Assembly (NCBI GenBank): GCA_964606465.1 | Contig: CAZSGI010000018.1 | Location: 1-13,678, forward strand | DNA length: 13,678 bases | DNA from: CG10-46-32 sp964606465 | Lineage (GTDB): Bacteria; Patescibacteriota; Patescibacteriia; UBA2169 | Direction: 5' to 3' | In this document: in pieces, positions 7,130 through 12,658 of the stretch | Layout of the letters: the number at the start of each line of letters is the position of its first letter | Numbering within the stretch: position 1 is the stretch's first letter | Program-made: the position numbers and the translations under genes | The notes under the pieces: generated by a model | What the model was told of the DNA's origin: nothing | The model's database searches: none | What the model saw: only the letters and a program-made list of their open reading frames with translations

Positions 7130-7205
7130 TGGAGCCACCTCCGGGGATCGAACCCGGGACCTCTGCTTTACGAAAGCATTGCTCTGCCAGCTGAGCTAAG
7201 GTGGC
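7130..7205 (-). tRNA. tRNA-Thr(CGU)
   Basis: On the minus strand the acceptor GCCACCT (7199-7205) pairs perfectly with AGGTGGC (7134-7140), followed by discriminator T and encoded CCA (7130-7132). The D stem is GCTC/GAGC. The anticodon loop TTCGTAA gives anticodon CGT, reading ACG (Thr). The top pair of the anticodon stem is an A-G mismatch. The T stem CCGGG/CCCGG is perfect, with loop TTCGATC. No convincing promoter was found upstream (7206-7276). Confidence 0.95.
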
Positions 7206-7253
7206 TCGTTTTTTGTTGGAGTGGCCTAAGAAAAAATTCGTTTTTATTTAAAC

Positions 7254-7282
7254 TTCAGATAGACGCGAATCTATGGTATAAT
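7254..7282 (+). promoter_or_regulatory. ftsE promoter with extended -10
   Basis: TGG followed by a perfect TATAAT (7277-7282) is an extended -10 element, with TTCAGA (7254-7259, 4 of 6 matches) at 17-bp spacing. Transcription would start near 7289, about 23 nt before the ftsE ATG. The same gap carries the start of the divergent tRNA-Thr unit on the other strand. Confidence 0.7.
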
Positions 7283-7311
7283 GTAATACGTTGGGGGACA
7301 GAAGTCAATGT

Positions 7312-7992
7312 ATGGTTGAGTTCAAGAACGTCAGCAAAATCTACCCGGGCCAGCAGACCGCCCTCAAGAACGTGAGCCTGCGGATCGAGCCCGGAGAGTT
7401 CGTCTCCATCGTGGGCCAGAGCGGCACCGGCAAAACCACGCTCGTGCGGCTCATTTTGGCGGAGGAGCGCCCGAGCAAGGGCAGGATTGTCATCGGCGGG
7501 TGGGACATCACAGACATCAAGCCGCGCGACGTTCCCACCCTGCGGAGGCAGATCGGCGTGGTGTTCCAGGATTTCAAGCTCCTGCCGCGCAAGACGCTGT
7601 TCGAGAACGTGGCGTTCGCCTTGGAGGTGAGTGGGGAGGAGTACGACAAAATTCAAGAGATCGTCCCGCAGGTGCTGCGCATCGTTGGTTTGGAGAGCAA
7701 GATGAGTCGGTTTCCGAACCAGATTTCCGGCGGGGAGCAGCAGCGCGTGGTGGTGGCGCGGTCTTTGGCGCACCGGCCCAAGATTCTGGTCGCGGACGAG
7801 CCGACCGGAAACCTGGACTCCATCAACTCCCGCGACATCATTGAGCTCTTAAAAAAGATCAATGATTTCGGCACCACGGTGCTCTTGGTAACCCACAACC
7901 GCGAAATCGTCAACGACCTGCACCGGCGCGTCATCACCTTGGAGGACGGGGTGGTTATCAGCGATAAGCAGCGCGGCAAGTACCTGCTATGA
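7312..7992 (+). CDS. ftsE: Cell-division ABC transporter ATP-binding protein FtsE
   Basis: The 226-residue product has the FtsE length and all ABC ATPase motifs: Walker A GQSGTGKT (35-42), Q-loop FQDFKLL (Gln86), signature ISGGEQQR (138-145), Walker B ILVADE with catalytic Glu163, D-loop NLDS and switch His195. FtsE pairs with FtsX at the inner membrane; ATP cycling drives FtsX to activate peptidoglycan hydrolases during division. The YPG and FKLLPRKT stretches match FtsE more than lipoprotein-release LolD proteins. The ATG at 7312 gives the normal N-terminus (MVEFKNVSKIYPG); an upstream TTG at 7291 would lie just after the predicted transcription start. GGGGGA at 7293-7298 is a weak, distant SD. 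Unusually, ftsX does not overlap ftsE but starts 139 bases later. Confidence 0.95.
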   Translation: MVEFKNVSKIYPGQQTALKNVSLRIEPGEFVSIVGQSGTGKTTLVRLILAEERPSKGRIVIGGWDITDIKPRDVPTLRRQIGVVFQDFKLLPRKTLFENVAFALEVSGEEYDKIQEIVPQVLRIVGLESKMSRFPNQISGGEQQRVVVARSLAHRPKILVADEPTGNLDSINSRDIIELLKKINDFGTTVLLVTHNREIVNDLHRRVITLEDGVVISDKQRGKYLL

Positions 7993-7994
7993 TG

Positions 7995-8114
7995 GGGCTT
8001 ATGTTTTTGGCGCATTTCTTCGTCAAAGGCTGCGGTGCTCATCGCCGTATGATTACAATACGGCTTATTCCGCTCCTCGCCTTTTCCTTGAACTGCATCC
8101 AAAGACATAAGCCC
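7995..8114 (+). other. Structured spacer between ftsE and ftsX
   Basis: The gap between the two partner genes holds a perfect 10-bp inverted repeat, GGGCTTATGT (7995-8004) with ACATAAGCCC (8105-8114), enclosing nearly the whole spacer. Inside is a second hairpin, GCCGTAT (8044-8050) with ATACGGC (8058-8064), loop GATTACA. GGCTTAT also recurs as a direct copy at 8062-8068, which could pair with ATAAGCC (8107-8113) instead, excluding both other stems. No ORF or SD is seen in the spacer and an in-frame TAA (8123) blocks an earlier ftsX start. It could be a cis-acting RNA controlling the FtsE:FtsX ratio, a processing site or a small insertion. Confidence 0.55.
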
Positions 8115-8131
8115 GTGTCAGCTAATTATTT

Positions 8132-9052
8132 ATGCTTTTCCTCTCACTCTCACGCATAGCCAAATTTTCCCTCCAGAACTTCGTCCGGAACATCTGGCTC
8201 TCCATCGTGACCATCACCATCATCGTGCTCACGCTCTTTAGCGTGACCTCGCTCGTGTTCGTGAACGCGGTCATGAACGAGGCGATCGCGCTCGTGAAAT
8301 CAAAAGTGGACGTATCCGTTTACCTCAAACCGACGGTCACGGAGGAGCAGATTGCCGCGGTGCAATCGAGCCTGGAGAAAGTGCCGTACGTGACGCAGGT
8401 GCGGCACGTCACCAAATCCGAAGCCCTGGCAAAGCTGCGGGAGCAGTACAAGGATAGCCCCCTGATTCTGGAGTCGTTGAAAGAGCTGGACAACAACCCG
8501 CTCGGCGACACGCTCATCGTGAACACGCTCGAGACCGGAGACTACCAGAAGGTGATTGACGTGTTGAGCGCGACCCCGCAGTTTGCCCTTCTCATCGACA
8601 GCCAGAGCTTTGACGACAACAGCTACGTGATTGAAAAATTGGAAAAAATTTCAAACCAGCTCGTCCGCATCGGCTGGGGGGTGACGGTGTTCTTCGGCGT
8701 CATTTCGCTCCTGGTGATCGTGAATACCATCCGCATCGCCATCTACACGCACCGCGACGAAATCGGCATCATGAAGCTCGTGGGAGCTTCCAACTCGTTC
8801 GTGCGCGGGCCCTTCCTGGGGGAGGCGATCCTGTACGCGGCCATCGGCAGCGCGATTACCTTTGCCCTCGGGTACGCGGTGGCGACGTTTTCGGACCCCT
8901 ACGTCGTCGGGCTTCTGGGGCAGGTTGATTTCACGCTGCTCTCGTATCTGAACCGGAACGCGGCGTACATTTTCGGAGGCGAACTCTTGGGCATTGTCCT
9001 GATATCCGTGTTTGCGACCACGCTTGCGTTGCGCCGGTATATGAGGGTATAA
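8132..9052 (+). CDS. ftsX: Cell-division permease-like protein FtsX
   Basis: The 306-residue product has the FtsX topology: cytoplasmic N-terminus (FSLQNFVRNIWLS), helix 1 (about 22-46), a large extracytoplasmic domain (about 50-178, with VDVSVYLKPTVTEEQI and NNPLGDTLIV), helix 2 (about 180-205), helices 3 and 4 near 228-252 and 278-299. The signature cytoplasmic loop HRDEIGIMKLVGASNSFVRGPFLGE (positions 207-231 region) contacts FtsE. FtsX carries the signal from FtsE to peptidoglycan hydrolases or their activators outside the membrane. The ATG at 8132 has no SD (an AT-rich stretch precedes it) and an in-frame TAA nine bases upstream fixes the start. It is probably transcribed from the ftsE promoter through the structured spacer. 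The stop codon overlaps the -10 box of the tRNA-Gln promoter. Confidence 0.95.
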   Translation: MLFLSLSRIAKFSLQNFVRNIWLSIVTITIIVLTLFSVTSLVFVNAVMNEAIALVKSKVDVSVYLKPTVTEEQIAAVQSSLEKVPYVTQVRHVTKSEALAKLREQYKDSPLILESLKELDNNPLGDTLIVNTLETGDYQKVIDVLSATPQFALLIDSQSFDDNSYVIEKLEKISNQLVRIGWGVTVFFGVISLLVIVNTIRIAIYTHRDEIGIMKLVGASNSFVRGPFLGEAILYAAIGSAITFALGYAVATFSDPYVVGLLGQVDFTLLSYLNRNAAYIFGGELLGIVLISVFATTLALRRYMRV

Positions 9053-9053
9053 T
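9024..9053 (+). promoter_or_regulatory. tRNA-Gln promoter inside the end of ftsX
   Basis: TTGCGT (9024-9029), an 18-bp spacer and a perfect TATAAT (9048-9053) form a promoter whose -10 box contains the ftsX TAA stop (9050-9052). Transcription would start near 9060, about 23 nt before the mature tRNA 5' end. Confidence 0.6.
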
Positions 9054-9082
9054 GGGCGGAGCCAACAATACCGAATTCTTAA

Positions 9083-9156
9083 TCGGGGGTCGTCTAATGG
9101 TAGGACAGCGGCCTTTGAAGCCGTGAATCGGGGTTCAAATCCCTGCCCCCGAGCCA
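9083..9156 (+). tRNA. tRNA-Gln(UUG)
   Basis: The acceptor TCGGGGG (9083-9089) pairs with CCCCCGA (9146-9152), discriminator G, encoded CCA (9154-9156). The U1-A72 first pair is typical of tRNA-Gln. The anticodon stem GCGGC/GCCGT encloses CTTTGAA, so the anticodon is TTG (codon CAA). The T arm TCGGG/CCCTG with TTCAAAT is normal apart from a weak closing pair. Two terminators follow. Confidence 0.95.
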
Positions 9157-9163
9157 GAGATTT

Positions 9164-9187
9164 AAGAGAGCCAGAAGGCTCTTTTTT
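9164..9187 (+). terminator. Terminator of the ftsEX / tRNA-Gln unit
   Basis: AGAGCC (9167-9172) and GGCTCT (9177-9182) pair across the tetraloop AGAA. The stem is extended by A-U/G-U pairs and followed by a T-run to 9187. It lies 8 nt after the encoded CCA of tRNA-Gln. Confidence 0.85.
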
Positions 9188-9213
9188 GATGCGGGACTTT
9201 GCAGCGAGCGAGT

Positions 9214-9255
9214 CGGGGCACGCACATTCGGTGCGCGTGCCCCGTTTTCTTTTTT
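9214..9255 (+). terminator. Second strong terminator before the VIT-family gene
   Basis: CGGGGCACGC (9214-9223) and GCGTGCCCCG (9235-9244) are perfectly complementary over 10 bp. They are followed by TTTTCTTTTTT (9245-9255). The right arm also overlaps the -35 region of the next promoter, so termination and initiation elements share bases. Confidence 0.88.
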
Positions 9256-9265
9256 GGTGTATACT
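9237..9265 (+). promoter_or_regulatory. Promoter of the VIT-family gene, near-leaderless
   Basis: GTGCCC (9237-9242), a 17-bp spacer and TATACT (9260-9265) closely mirror the lepA promoter (TTGCCC-17-TATACT). Transcription would start at about 9271-9273, leaving only 3-5 nt before the ATG at 9276. The -35 match to consensus is weak. Confidence 0.55.
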
Positions 9266-9275
9266 GACCCGTAGC

Positions 9276-10034
9276 ATGAACCACGCGCAAAAACAGAAAC
9301 TCATCGGAGAAGTAAAACAGGCGCACCGCGCAGGCGATGCCGTGGAGCGCTACCACCACGCGGGGCGCGGATCGTACCTGCGCAACACCGTCTACGGCGC
9401 GAACGACGGCATCATCACCACGTTCGCGGTGGTCGCCGGAGTCGCGGGCGCGGCGCTCGAGCCGAAAATCGTGTTGATTCTCGGGTTCGCGAACCTGATT
9501 GCGGACGGCATTGCCATGGCAACCGGAAACTTTCTGGGCACGCGGAGCGAGAACCAGCTGCAGGCCAAGGAGCGCTCCATGGAAGCGTGGGAAGTGGCGA
9601 ACGTCCCGGATGAAGAGCGGAAAGAGGTGGAGGACATCTACCGCGCGAAAGGGTTTCGCGGCCGCGATTTGGAGCGTATCGTTTCGGTTATCACGGCCGA
9701 CAAGAATCTCTGGGTTGACGAGATGATGGTGAACGAACTCGGCATCATTCCCGGAGAGGAGGAAAGCCCTATCAAGAACGGGCTCGCAACGTTCGTCGCG
9801 TTCGTGACCGCCGGGTTCCTGCCGCTTTTGCCCTATGTGTTCGGGGTTTGGTTCGGCACCACGTTCAATACCGCGGTCATCATGACCGCTGTTGCGCTCT
9901 TTGGGGTGGGCGCGGCTCGTTCGCGGTTTACCAAAGAGCACTGGTTTGTTTCCGGGCTTGAGATGCTCGGCGTTGGCGCCATTGCCGCGGTATCCGCGTA
10001 CGGAGTAGGGTATTTGCTCCAAGGCGTGGTATAG
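9276..10034 (+). CDS. VIT1/CCC1-family membrane transporter (iron/manganese type)
   Basis: The 252-residue product matches the VIT1/CCC1 (DUF125) family. It has helix 1 with the signature VYGANDGIITTFAVVAGVAG (39-58, including Asp43), helix 2 with FANLIADGIAMATGNFLGTR (71-90), a charged cytoplasmic domain (about 91-165, with Glu-rich DEERKEVEDIY and WVDEMMVNELGI) and three C-terminal helices (about 168-190, 195-213, 226-248). Known members export Fe2+ or Mn2+ from the cytosol by proton exchange, with glutamates of the cytoplasmic domain binding metal; the substrate here is inferred. The frame is open upstream, but that stretch is tRNA-Gln and terminators, so the ATG at 9276 is the start. The gene is monocistronic, with its own near-leaderless promoter and no SD. 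Confidence 0.88.
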   Translation: MNHAQKQKLIGEVKQAHRAGDAVERYHHAGRGSYLRNTVYGANDGIITTFAVVAGVAGAALEPKIVLILGFANLIADGIAMATGNFLGTRSENQLQAKERSMEAWEVANVPDEERKEVEDIYRAKGFRGRDLERIVSVITADKNLWVDEMMVNELGIIPGEEESPIKNGLATFVAFVTAGFLPLLPYVFGVWFGTTFNTAVIMTAVALFGVGAARSRFTKEHWFVSGLEMLGVGAIAAVSAYGVGYLLQGVV

Positions 10035-10065
10035 CTGATTTTAATCTGACGTTAGCTAAAAATCG

Positions 10066-10081
10066 CCTATTTTATAATAGG
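10066..10081 (+). terminator. Weak hairpin downstream of the VIT-family gene
   Basis: CCTATT (10066-10071) pairs perfectly with AATAGG (10076-10081) around TTAT. There is no T-run after it, so it is not a classical terminator; it may be an mRNA 3' end or a passing palindrome. The loop side contains TATAAT (10073-10078) without a matching -35. Confidence 0.3.
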
Positions 10082-10106
10082 GGATTGATAGGGTGGCACA
10101 TGCCGC

Positions 10107-10135
10107 TTGACTTTTTGGTTGATTTTTGGTATGAT
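10107..10135 (+). promoter_or_regulatory. Promoter of the dockerin-repeat secreted protein gene
   Basis: TTGACT (10107-10112), a 17-bp spacer and TATGAT (10130-10135), preceded by TGG as an extended -10, form a strong predicted promoter. Transcription would start near 10142, giving a leader of about 127 nt. A second TTGACA at 10202-10207 has no good -10 partner. Confidence 0.65.
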
Positions 10136-10141
10136 GACATC

Positions 10142-10256
10142 TATTTTGGGTCAAAATAAGCTACACTGAAATCGGCCCAAAATGGGCATACAAACCGGTC
10201 ATTGACAAGACTTAGACAAGAAACTTCTCACTGACACACACTGGTCTGACAGACCA
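10142..10256 (+). promoter_or_regulatory. Structured 5' leader with alternative hairpins
   Basis: Four pairings are visible. TATTTTG/CAAAATA (10142-10148 with 10152-10158) and GCCCA/TGGGC (10175-10179 with 10183-10187) can coexist. ATTTTGGG (10143-10150) with CCCAAAAT (10176-10183) is an 8-bp alternative that excludes both. TGGTCT/AGACCA (10242-10247 with 10251-10256) forms a hairpin whose last A is the first base of the SD region. Two direct copies of GACAAGA (10204-10210 and 10215-10221) lie 11 bp apart, a spacing suited to a protein operator. I recognise no known riboswitch. Confidence 0.45.
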
Positions 10257-10264
10257 AGGAGGTG
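10256..10264 (+). promoter_or_regulatory. Strong Shine-Dalgarno site
   Basis: AAGGAGGTG, with the core AGGAGG ending 6 nt before the ATG at 10269, is close to ideal. It is the only well-spaced, full-strength SD found in front of a protein gene in this window. Confidence 0.85.
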
Positions 10265-10268
10265 TCTC

Positions 10269-12410
10269 ATGCGATACAGCGTCGCTCTGTTTTTCGCGGT
10301 GACGCTCGTGTGGTGTTTCGCGCAGCCTGCGCGGGCGGACAACGAGCGTCTGGTGCGGTTCCTGACTACGCTGCCGGTTTCCGCGGATCACGTCGCGGAC
10401 ATCACGATCCGCGACCGCGACGGGTTCGTGGTTTTCGCGGAGCGGGTGGTCGGGAGCGTGGTTGACATCCAGTTTCCGTTCGCCGCGAGCGACTTGACTG
10501 GCAACGGGGTCGTGGACTTCGACGACTTCTTCCGGTTCGCCGATGCCTTCGGCGAAGCCGGCAACGTGCGTTCGGACTTCGACCGGGACGGGGTCGTGGA
10601 CTTCAATGACTTCTTCCGGTTCGCGGACCAGTTTGGGTACGCGCTTCTGGGCGGATCCGGCAAGCCGGTCGGCTCCTCGGAACGTTGCTCGTTCGCGGAC
10701 AAACTGGAACGCTACGCCGGGCAGTTCGGCGCCGACCTCTCGGATCCGCGCATCCGTGCGGAAATCGCGAGGCTCCATGCCAAGCTCTCCGGTAGTTCAG
10801 AGTTCATCCAGCCGCAGTTTGGTCTGGATATGAGCGGGACTTCGGTCCTGCTCTACAATTCCATCGGCCAGAACGTCAGCAACGAGCCCTCACGGCTCGC
10901 GTCGGGTGTGTACATTGCGGTGCTTGAGGATGCGTACACGCAGTCCGTGCTCGGCGCCGCCAAACTGACGTTGCTGGACGGCAGGCTCAAAAACAGCGGG
11001 CTGCCGCTCGCTGACTACGTTCGGCAGGAGGTCGCGCGGGCGAGCCGGCTTGGCGCTGTCCGGTCTTCGGCAAAGACCGCGGCTCTCGTGGAGCTCTCGT
11101 TCAACATCAGCATCCAGAGCGCTGCGGGCGCGTTTGCCCCGGTTCAGTTTCGGCTCACGCCGCAGCCCGGGCAGACCACGGTCAGCGGGTCCATTGAGGC
11201 CTTGACCGGAGGCGCGGTGATCATCCACCGCGCTCCGCAGCCCATTACCGGGCTTGCGACGGTCACCATGCTACCAGGCGGGGCCTCCCGGATTTCCGTG
11301 GCAAGCCTGTTCACGGTTTCCGGAACGCTCCAGAGCGCCCGTATTCTGGGCGCTTCCGACAAGGTCAACGCCACCCTGGACGCTCTTACGCTCGTGGTGA
11401 GCGGCGATACGGGCGGCGACAGAGGGCAGGTGAGCGTGGAGGCGACAGATGACGCGGGCCTCTCCGGGACCACCGCGGTCTCGGTGAGGTCGCCGGTGAT
11501 TACCCACAGCTTCTCTGTTTCGCCTGCGAACGCCACGGTTGCGTACGGAGCCGAGGAATCGGTTCCAGATGCCAGCGGTACGCTCGCAACGCTGTACGAC
11601 GGCGCGGTTGCCGCGACCGAGCAGGTGGAGCCAGTACTCATCAGCGCCGTGCGCGGCGTGGAGCGGTACGAAGACGGGTCATCTCTCATGGTCCGGACCT
11701 ACGCGTACGGCGGCATGGAGGCGATGCAGCGGATCATCGTTGCCGCGCTTCCGAACGCCGCGGTGCAGTCGCGGCTGACGCGCTACACCAGCGCCCTGGC
11801 TTCGGGGCGGGACATGGACATCCGCGTGGACGTGTCCGCCGGCGAGCCGGTGTCCCAAATCGCGCAGGCGCTCGTGACCAAGGACGGAGCAGCGCACTCC
11901 GCGTTCACCGTGGACCTCAACCAGTTCGTTGACCCGAGCCGCAGGTGGGCGGACATCCAGTTCTCGGTTCCCGTGAACACTGCAACCCGCACGGTTGCGT
12001 GGAAGATCGTGTTCGCCGGGGAGACGCTCCGCGGGGGCTCGGGAACGAGTTTTGTGGAGTTCTCGCAGGATGCGGCGCTCTCGGAGCCCGAACCGCCGCA
12101 GCCCCAGCCCCAACCCGAGCCCGAACCGCCGCCAACGCCAACACCGGTCGGGCCGAGCATTGCTGCTGCAACCGCAAACGGCGTTGCTGCCGGCGGCACG
12201 GTCATCGTTACTGCGGGTAGCCTTATCGCGCTCTCCGCGAGCGTATCGGGCACGCCTGCGCCGTCCGCAACCTGGTCGCTCGTAAGCAATGTCGCGAGCG
12301 GCGCAACCGCGTCAATCGTCGCGGCGAGCGGGAGCCTGACGCTCACCGTTTCAAACAGCGCGGGCACCCAGACACGCACGTGGACCGTGGTCGCGTTGGG
12401 TGCGCCGTGA
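10269..12410 (+). CDS. Secreted surface protein with two dockerin-like calcium-binding repeats
   Basis: The 713-residue product has a signal peptide (1-23, cleavage after ARA) and a short N-terminal beta region (about 26-70). Two EF-hand loops of dockerin type I follow: DLTGNGVVDFDD (75-86) and DFDRDGVVDFND (103-114), each continued by FFRFADxFG, with a 28-residue period. The second has the full Asp pattern; the first has Thr and Asn at positions 3 and 5. A helical stretch (about 140-172) leads into a long Ser/Thr/Ala/Val-rich beta region (about 185-600) resembling adhesin or cadherin-like folds, which I cannot assign. A Pro/Glu/Gln linker (606-629) precedes a C-terminal Ig/PKD-like domain (about 630-709, ending TLTVSNSAGTQTRTWTV). 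No sortase motif or C-terminal membrane anchor is seen, so attachment is unclear. A role in calcium-dependent adhesion or surface assembly is inferred. It has its own promoter, leader, SD and terminator. Confidence 0.75.
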   Translation: MRYSVALFFAVTLVWCFAQPARADNERLVRFLTTLPVSADHVADITIRDRDGFVVFAERVVGSVVDIQFPFAASDLTGNGVVDFDDFFRFADAFGEAGNVRSDFDRDGVVDFNDFFRFADQFGYALLGGSGKPVGSSERCSFADKLERYAGQFGADLSDPRIRAEIARLHAKLSGSSEFIQPQFGLDMSGTSVLLYNSIGQNVSNEPSRLASGVYIAVLEDAYTQSVLGAAKLTLLDGRLKNSGLPLADYVRQEVARASRLGAVRSSAKTAALVELSFNISIQSAAGAFAPVQFRLTPQPGQTTVSGSIEALTGGAVIIHRAPQPITGLATVTMLPGGASRISVASLFTVSGTLQSARILGASDKVNATLDALTLVVSGDTGGDRGQVSVEATDDAGLSGTTAVSVRSPVITHSFSVSPANATVAYGAEESVPDASGTLATLYDGAVAATEQVEPVLISAVRGVERYEDGSSLMVRTYAYGGMEAMQRIIVAALPNAAVQSRLTRYTSALASGRDMDIRVDVSAGEPVSQIAQALVTKDGAAHSAFTVDLNQFVDPSRRWADIQFSVPVNTATRTVAWKIVFAGETLRGGSGTSFVEFSQDAALSEPEPPQPQPQPEPEPPPTPTPVGPSIAAATANGVAAGGTVIVTAGSLIALSASVSGTPAPSATWSLVSNVASGATASIVAASGSLTLTVSNSAGTQTRTWTVVALGAP
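10491..10637 (+). repeat. Tandem dockerin-like coding repeats, 84-bp period
   Basis: The two calcium-loop units are nearly identical in DNA: ACGGGGTCGTGGACTTC occurs at 10504-10520 and again at 10588-10604, and GACTTCTTCCGGTTCGC at 10524-10540 and 10608-10624, exactly 84 bp apart. Identity includes third codon positions, so the copy is recent or kept alike by gene conversion. Confidence 0.85.
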
Positions 12411-12460
12411 GCTCTTTCAAGAGGTTTCGAGGGTCGCTCCCCGACACCTTGGAACCCCCC

Positions 12461-12487
12461 CTCCCTTCCCGCGAGCGGGCAAGGGAG
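12461..12487 (+). terminator. GC-rich hairpin, first of a tandem pair
   Basis: CTCCCTT (12461-12467) pairs with AAGGGAG (12481-12487) and CCCGC (12468-12472) with GCGGG (12475-12479), giving 12 bp with a single bulged C at 12480 and a 2-nt GA between the inner arms, so the innermost pair must open. It looks like a REP-like palindrome and abuts the terminator. Confidence 0.5.
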
Positions 12488-12527
12488 AAAAGGGGCCTTT
12501 CTGCACAGCAGTTTGGCCCCTTTTTTT
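12488..12527 (+). terminator. Strong Rho-independent terminator of the dockerin-repeat gene
   Basis: AAAAGGGGCC (12488-12497) pairs perfectly with GGCCCCTTTT (12515-12524), and the T-run continues to 12527. The A-run and T-run make it potentially bidirectional. Confidence 0.9.
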
Positions 12528-12542
12528 GTCCCTACCCGAGAC

Positions 12543-12572
12543 TTGACAAATTATCCAAAAATAGTGTAGGAT
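12543..12572 (+). promoter_or_regulatory. Promoter of the C-terminal-edge surface protein gene
   Basis: A perfect TTGACA (12543-12548), an 18-bp spacer and TAGGAT (12567-12572) form a promoter with a start near 12579 and a leader of about 80 nt. A second candidate, TTGCTT (12603-12608) with TAAAAT (12627-12632), would give a leader of about 20 nt. Confidence 0.6.
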
Positions 12573-12610
12573 AGCTTCTTATCTATTTTTAGCTTTGTTT
12601 GGTTGCTTTT

Positions 12611-12647
12611 GAGGCAAAAAGTAGGTTAAAATAGCATAGCTTGCCTC
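12611..12647 (+). promoter_or_regulatory. Inverted repeat in the leader of the edge gene
   Basis: GAGGCAA (12611-12617) and TTGCCTC (12641-12647) pair perfectly, closing a 23-nt loop that ends 11 nt before the ATG at 12659. A competing small hairpin, CTTTT/AAAAG around GAGGC, uses the same left arm. No SD lies between the stem and the start. Confidence 0.4.
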
Positions 12648-12658
12648 TTCAATGGATT

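Noticed and set aside
7206..7300. Minus-strand promoter for tRNA-Thr and the CBS gene
   Set aside because: TTAAAT and TATACC-like boxes occur but none has a matching -35 at proper spacing, so I did not annotate one.
190..7992. TGA recoding to glycine (code 25, as in Gracilibacteria and SR1)
   Set aside because: TGA ends the first small ORF, ftsE and the dockerin-repeat gene at sensible positions, with no in-frame TGA inside conserved genes.
9123..9275. N-terminal extension of the VIT-family protein from 9123
   Set aside because: This segment is the 3' half of tRNA-Gln plus two terminators; homology begins after the ATG at 9276.
9162..10022. 286-codon open frame on the minus strand opposite the VIT-family gene
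   Set aside because: Its translation is rich in Arg, His, Pro and Glu with no domain or membrane pattern, as expected for an antisense shadow of a GC-rich gene.
10202..10230. Promoter using TTGACA at 10202-10207
   Set aside because: At 16-18 bp spacing the -10 position reads TTCTCA or similar, so it is far weaker than the promoter at 10107-10135.
11783..12379. 198-codon minus-strand frame with Gly/Ser-rich repeats
   Set aside because: It mirrors the Pro/Glu/Gln linker of the dockerin-repeat protein and has no independent coding signs.
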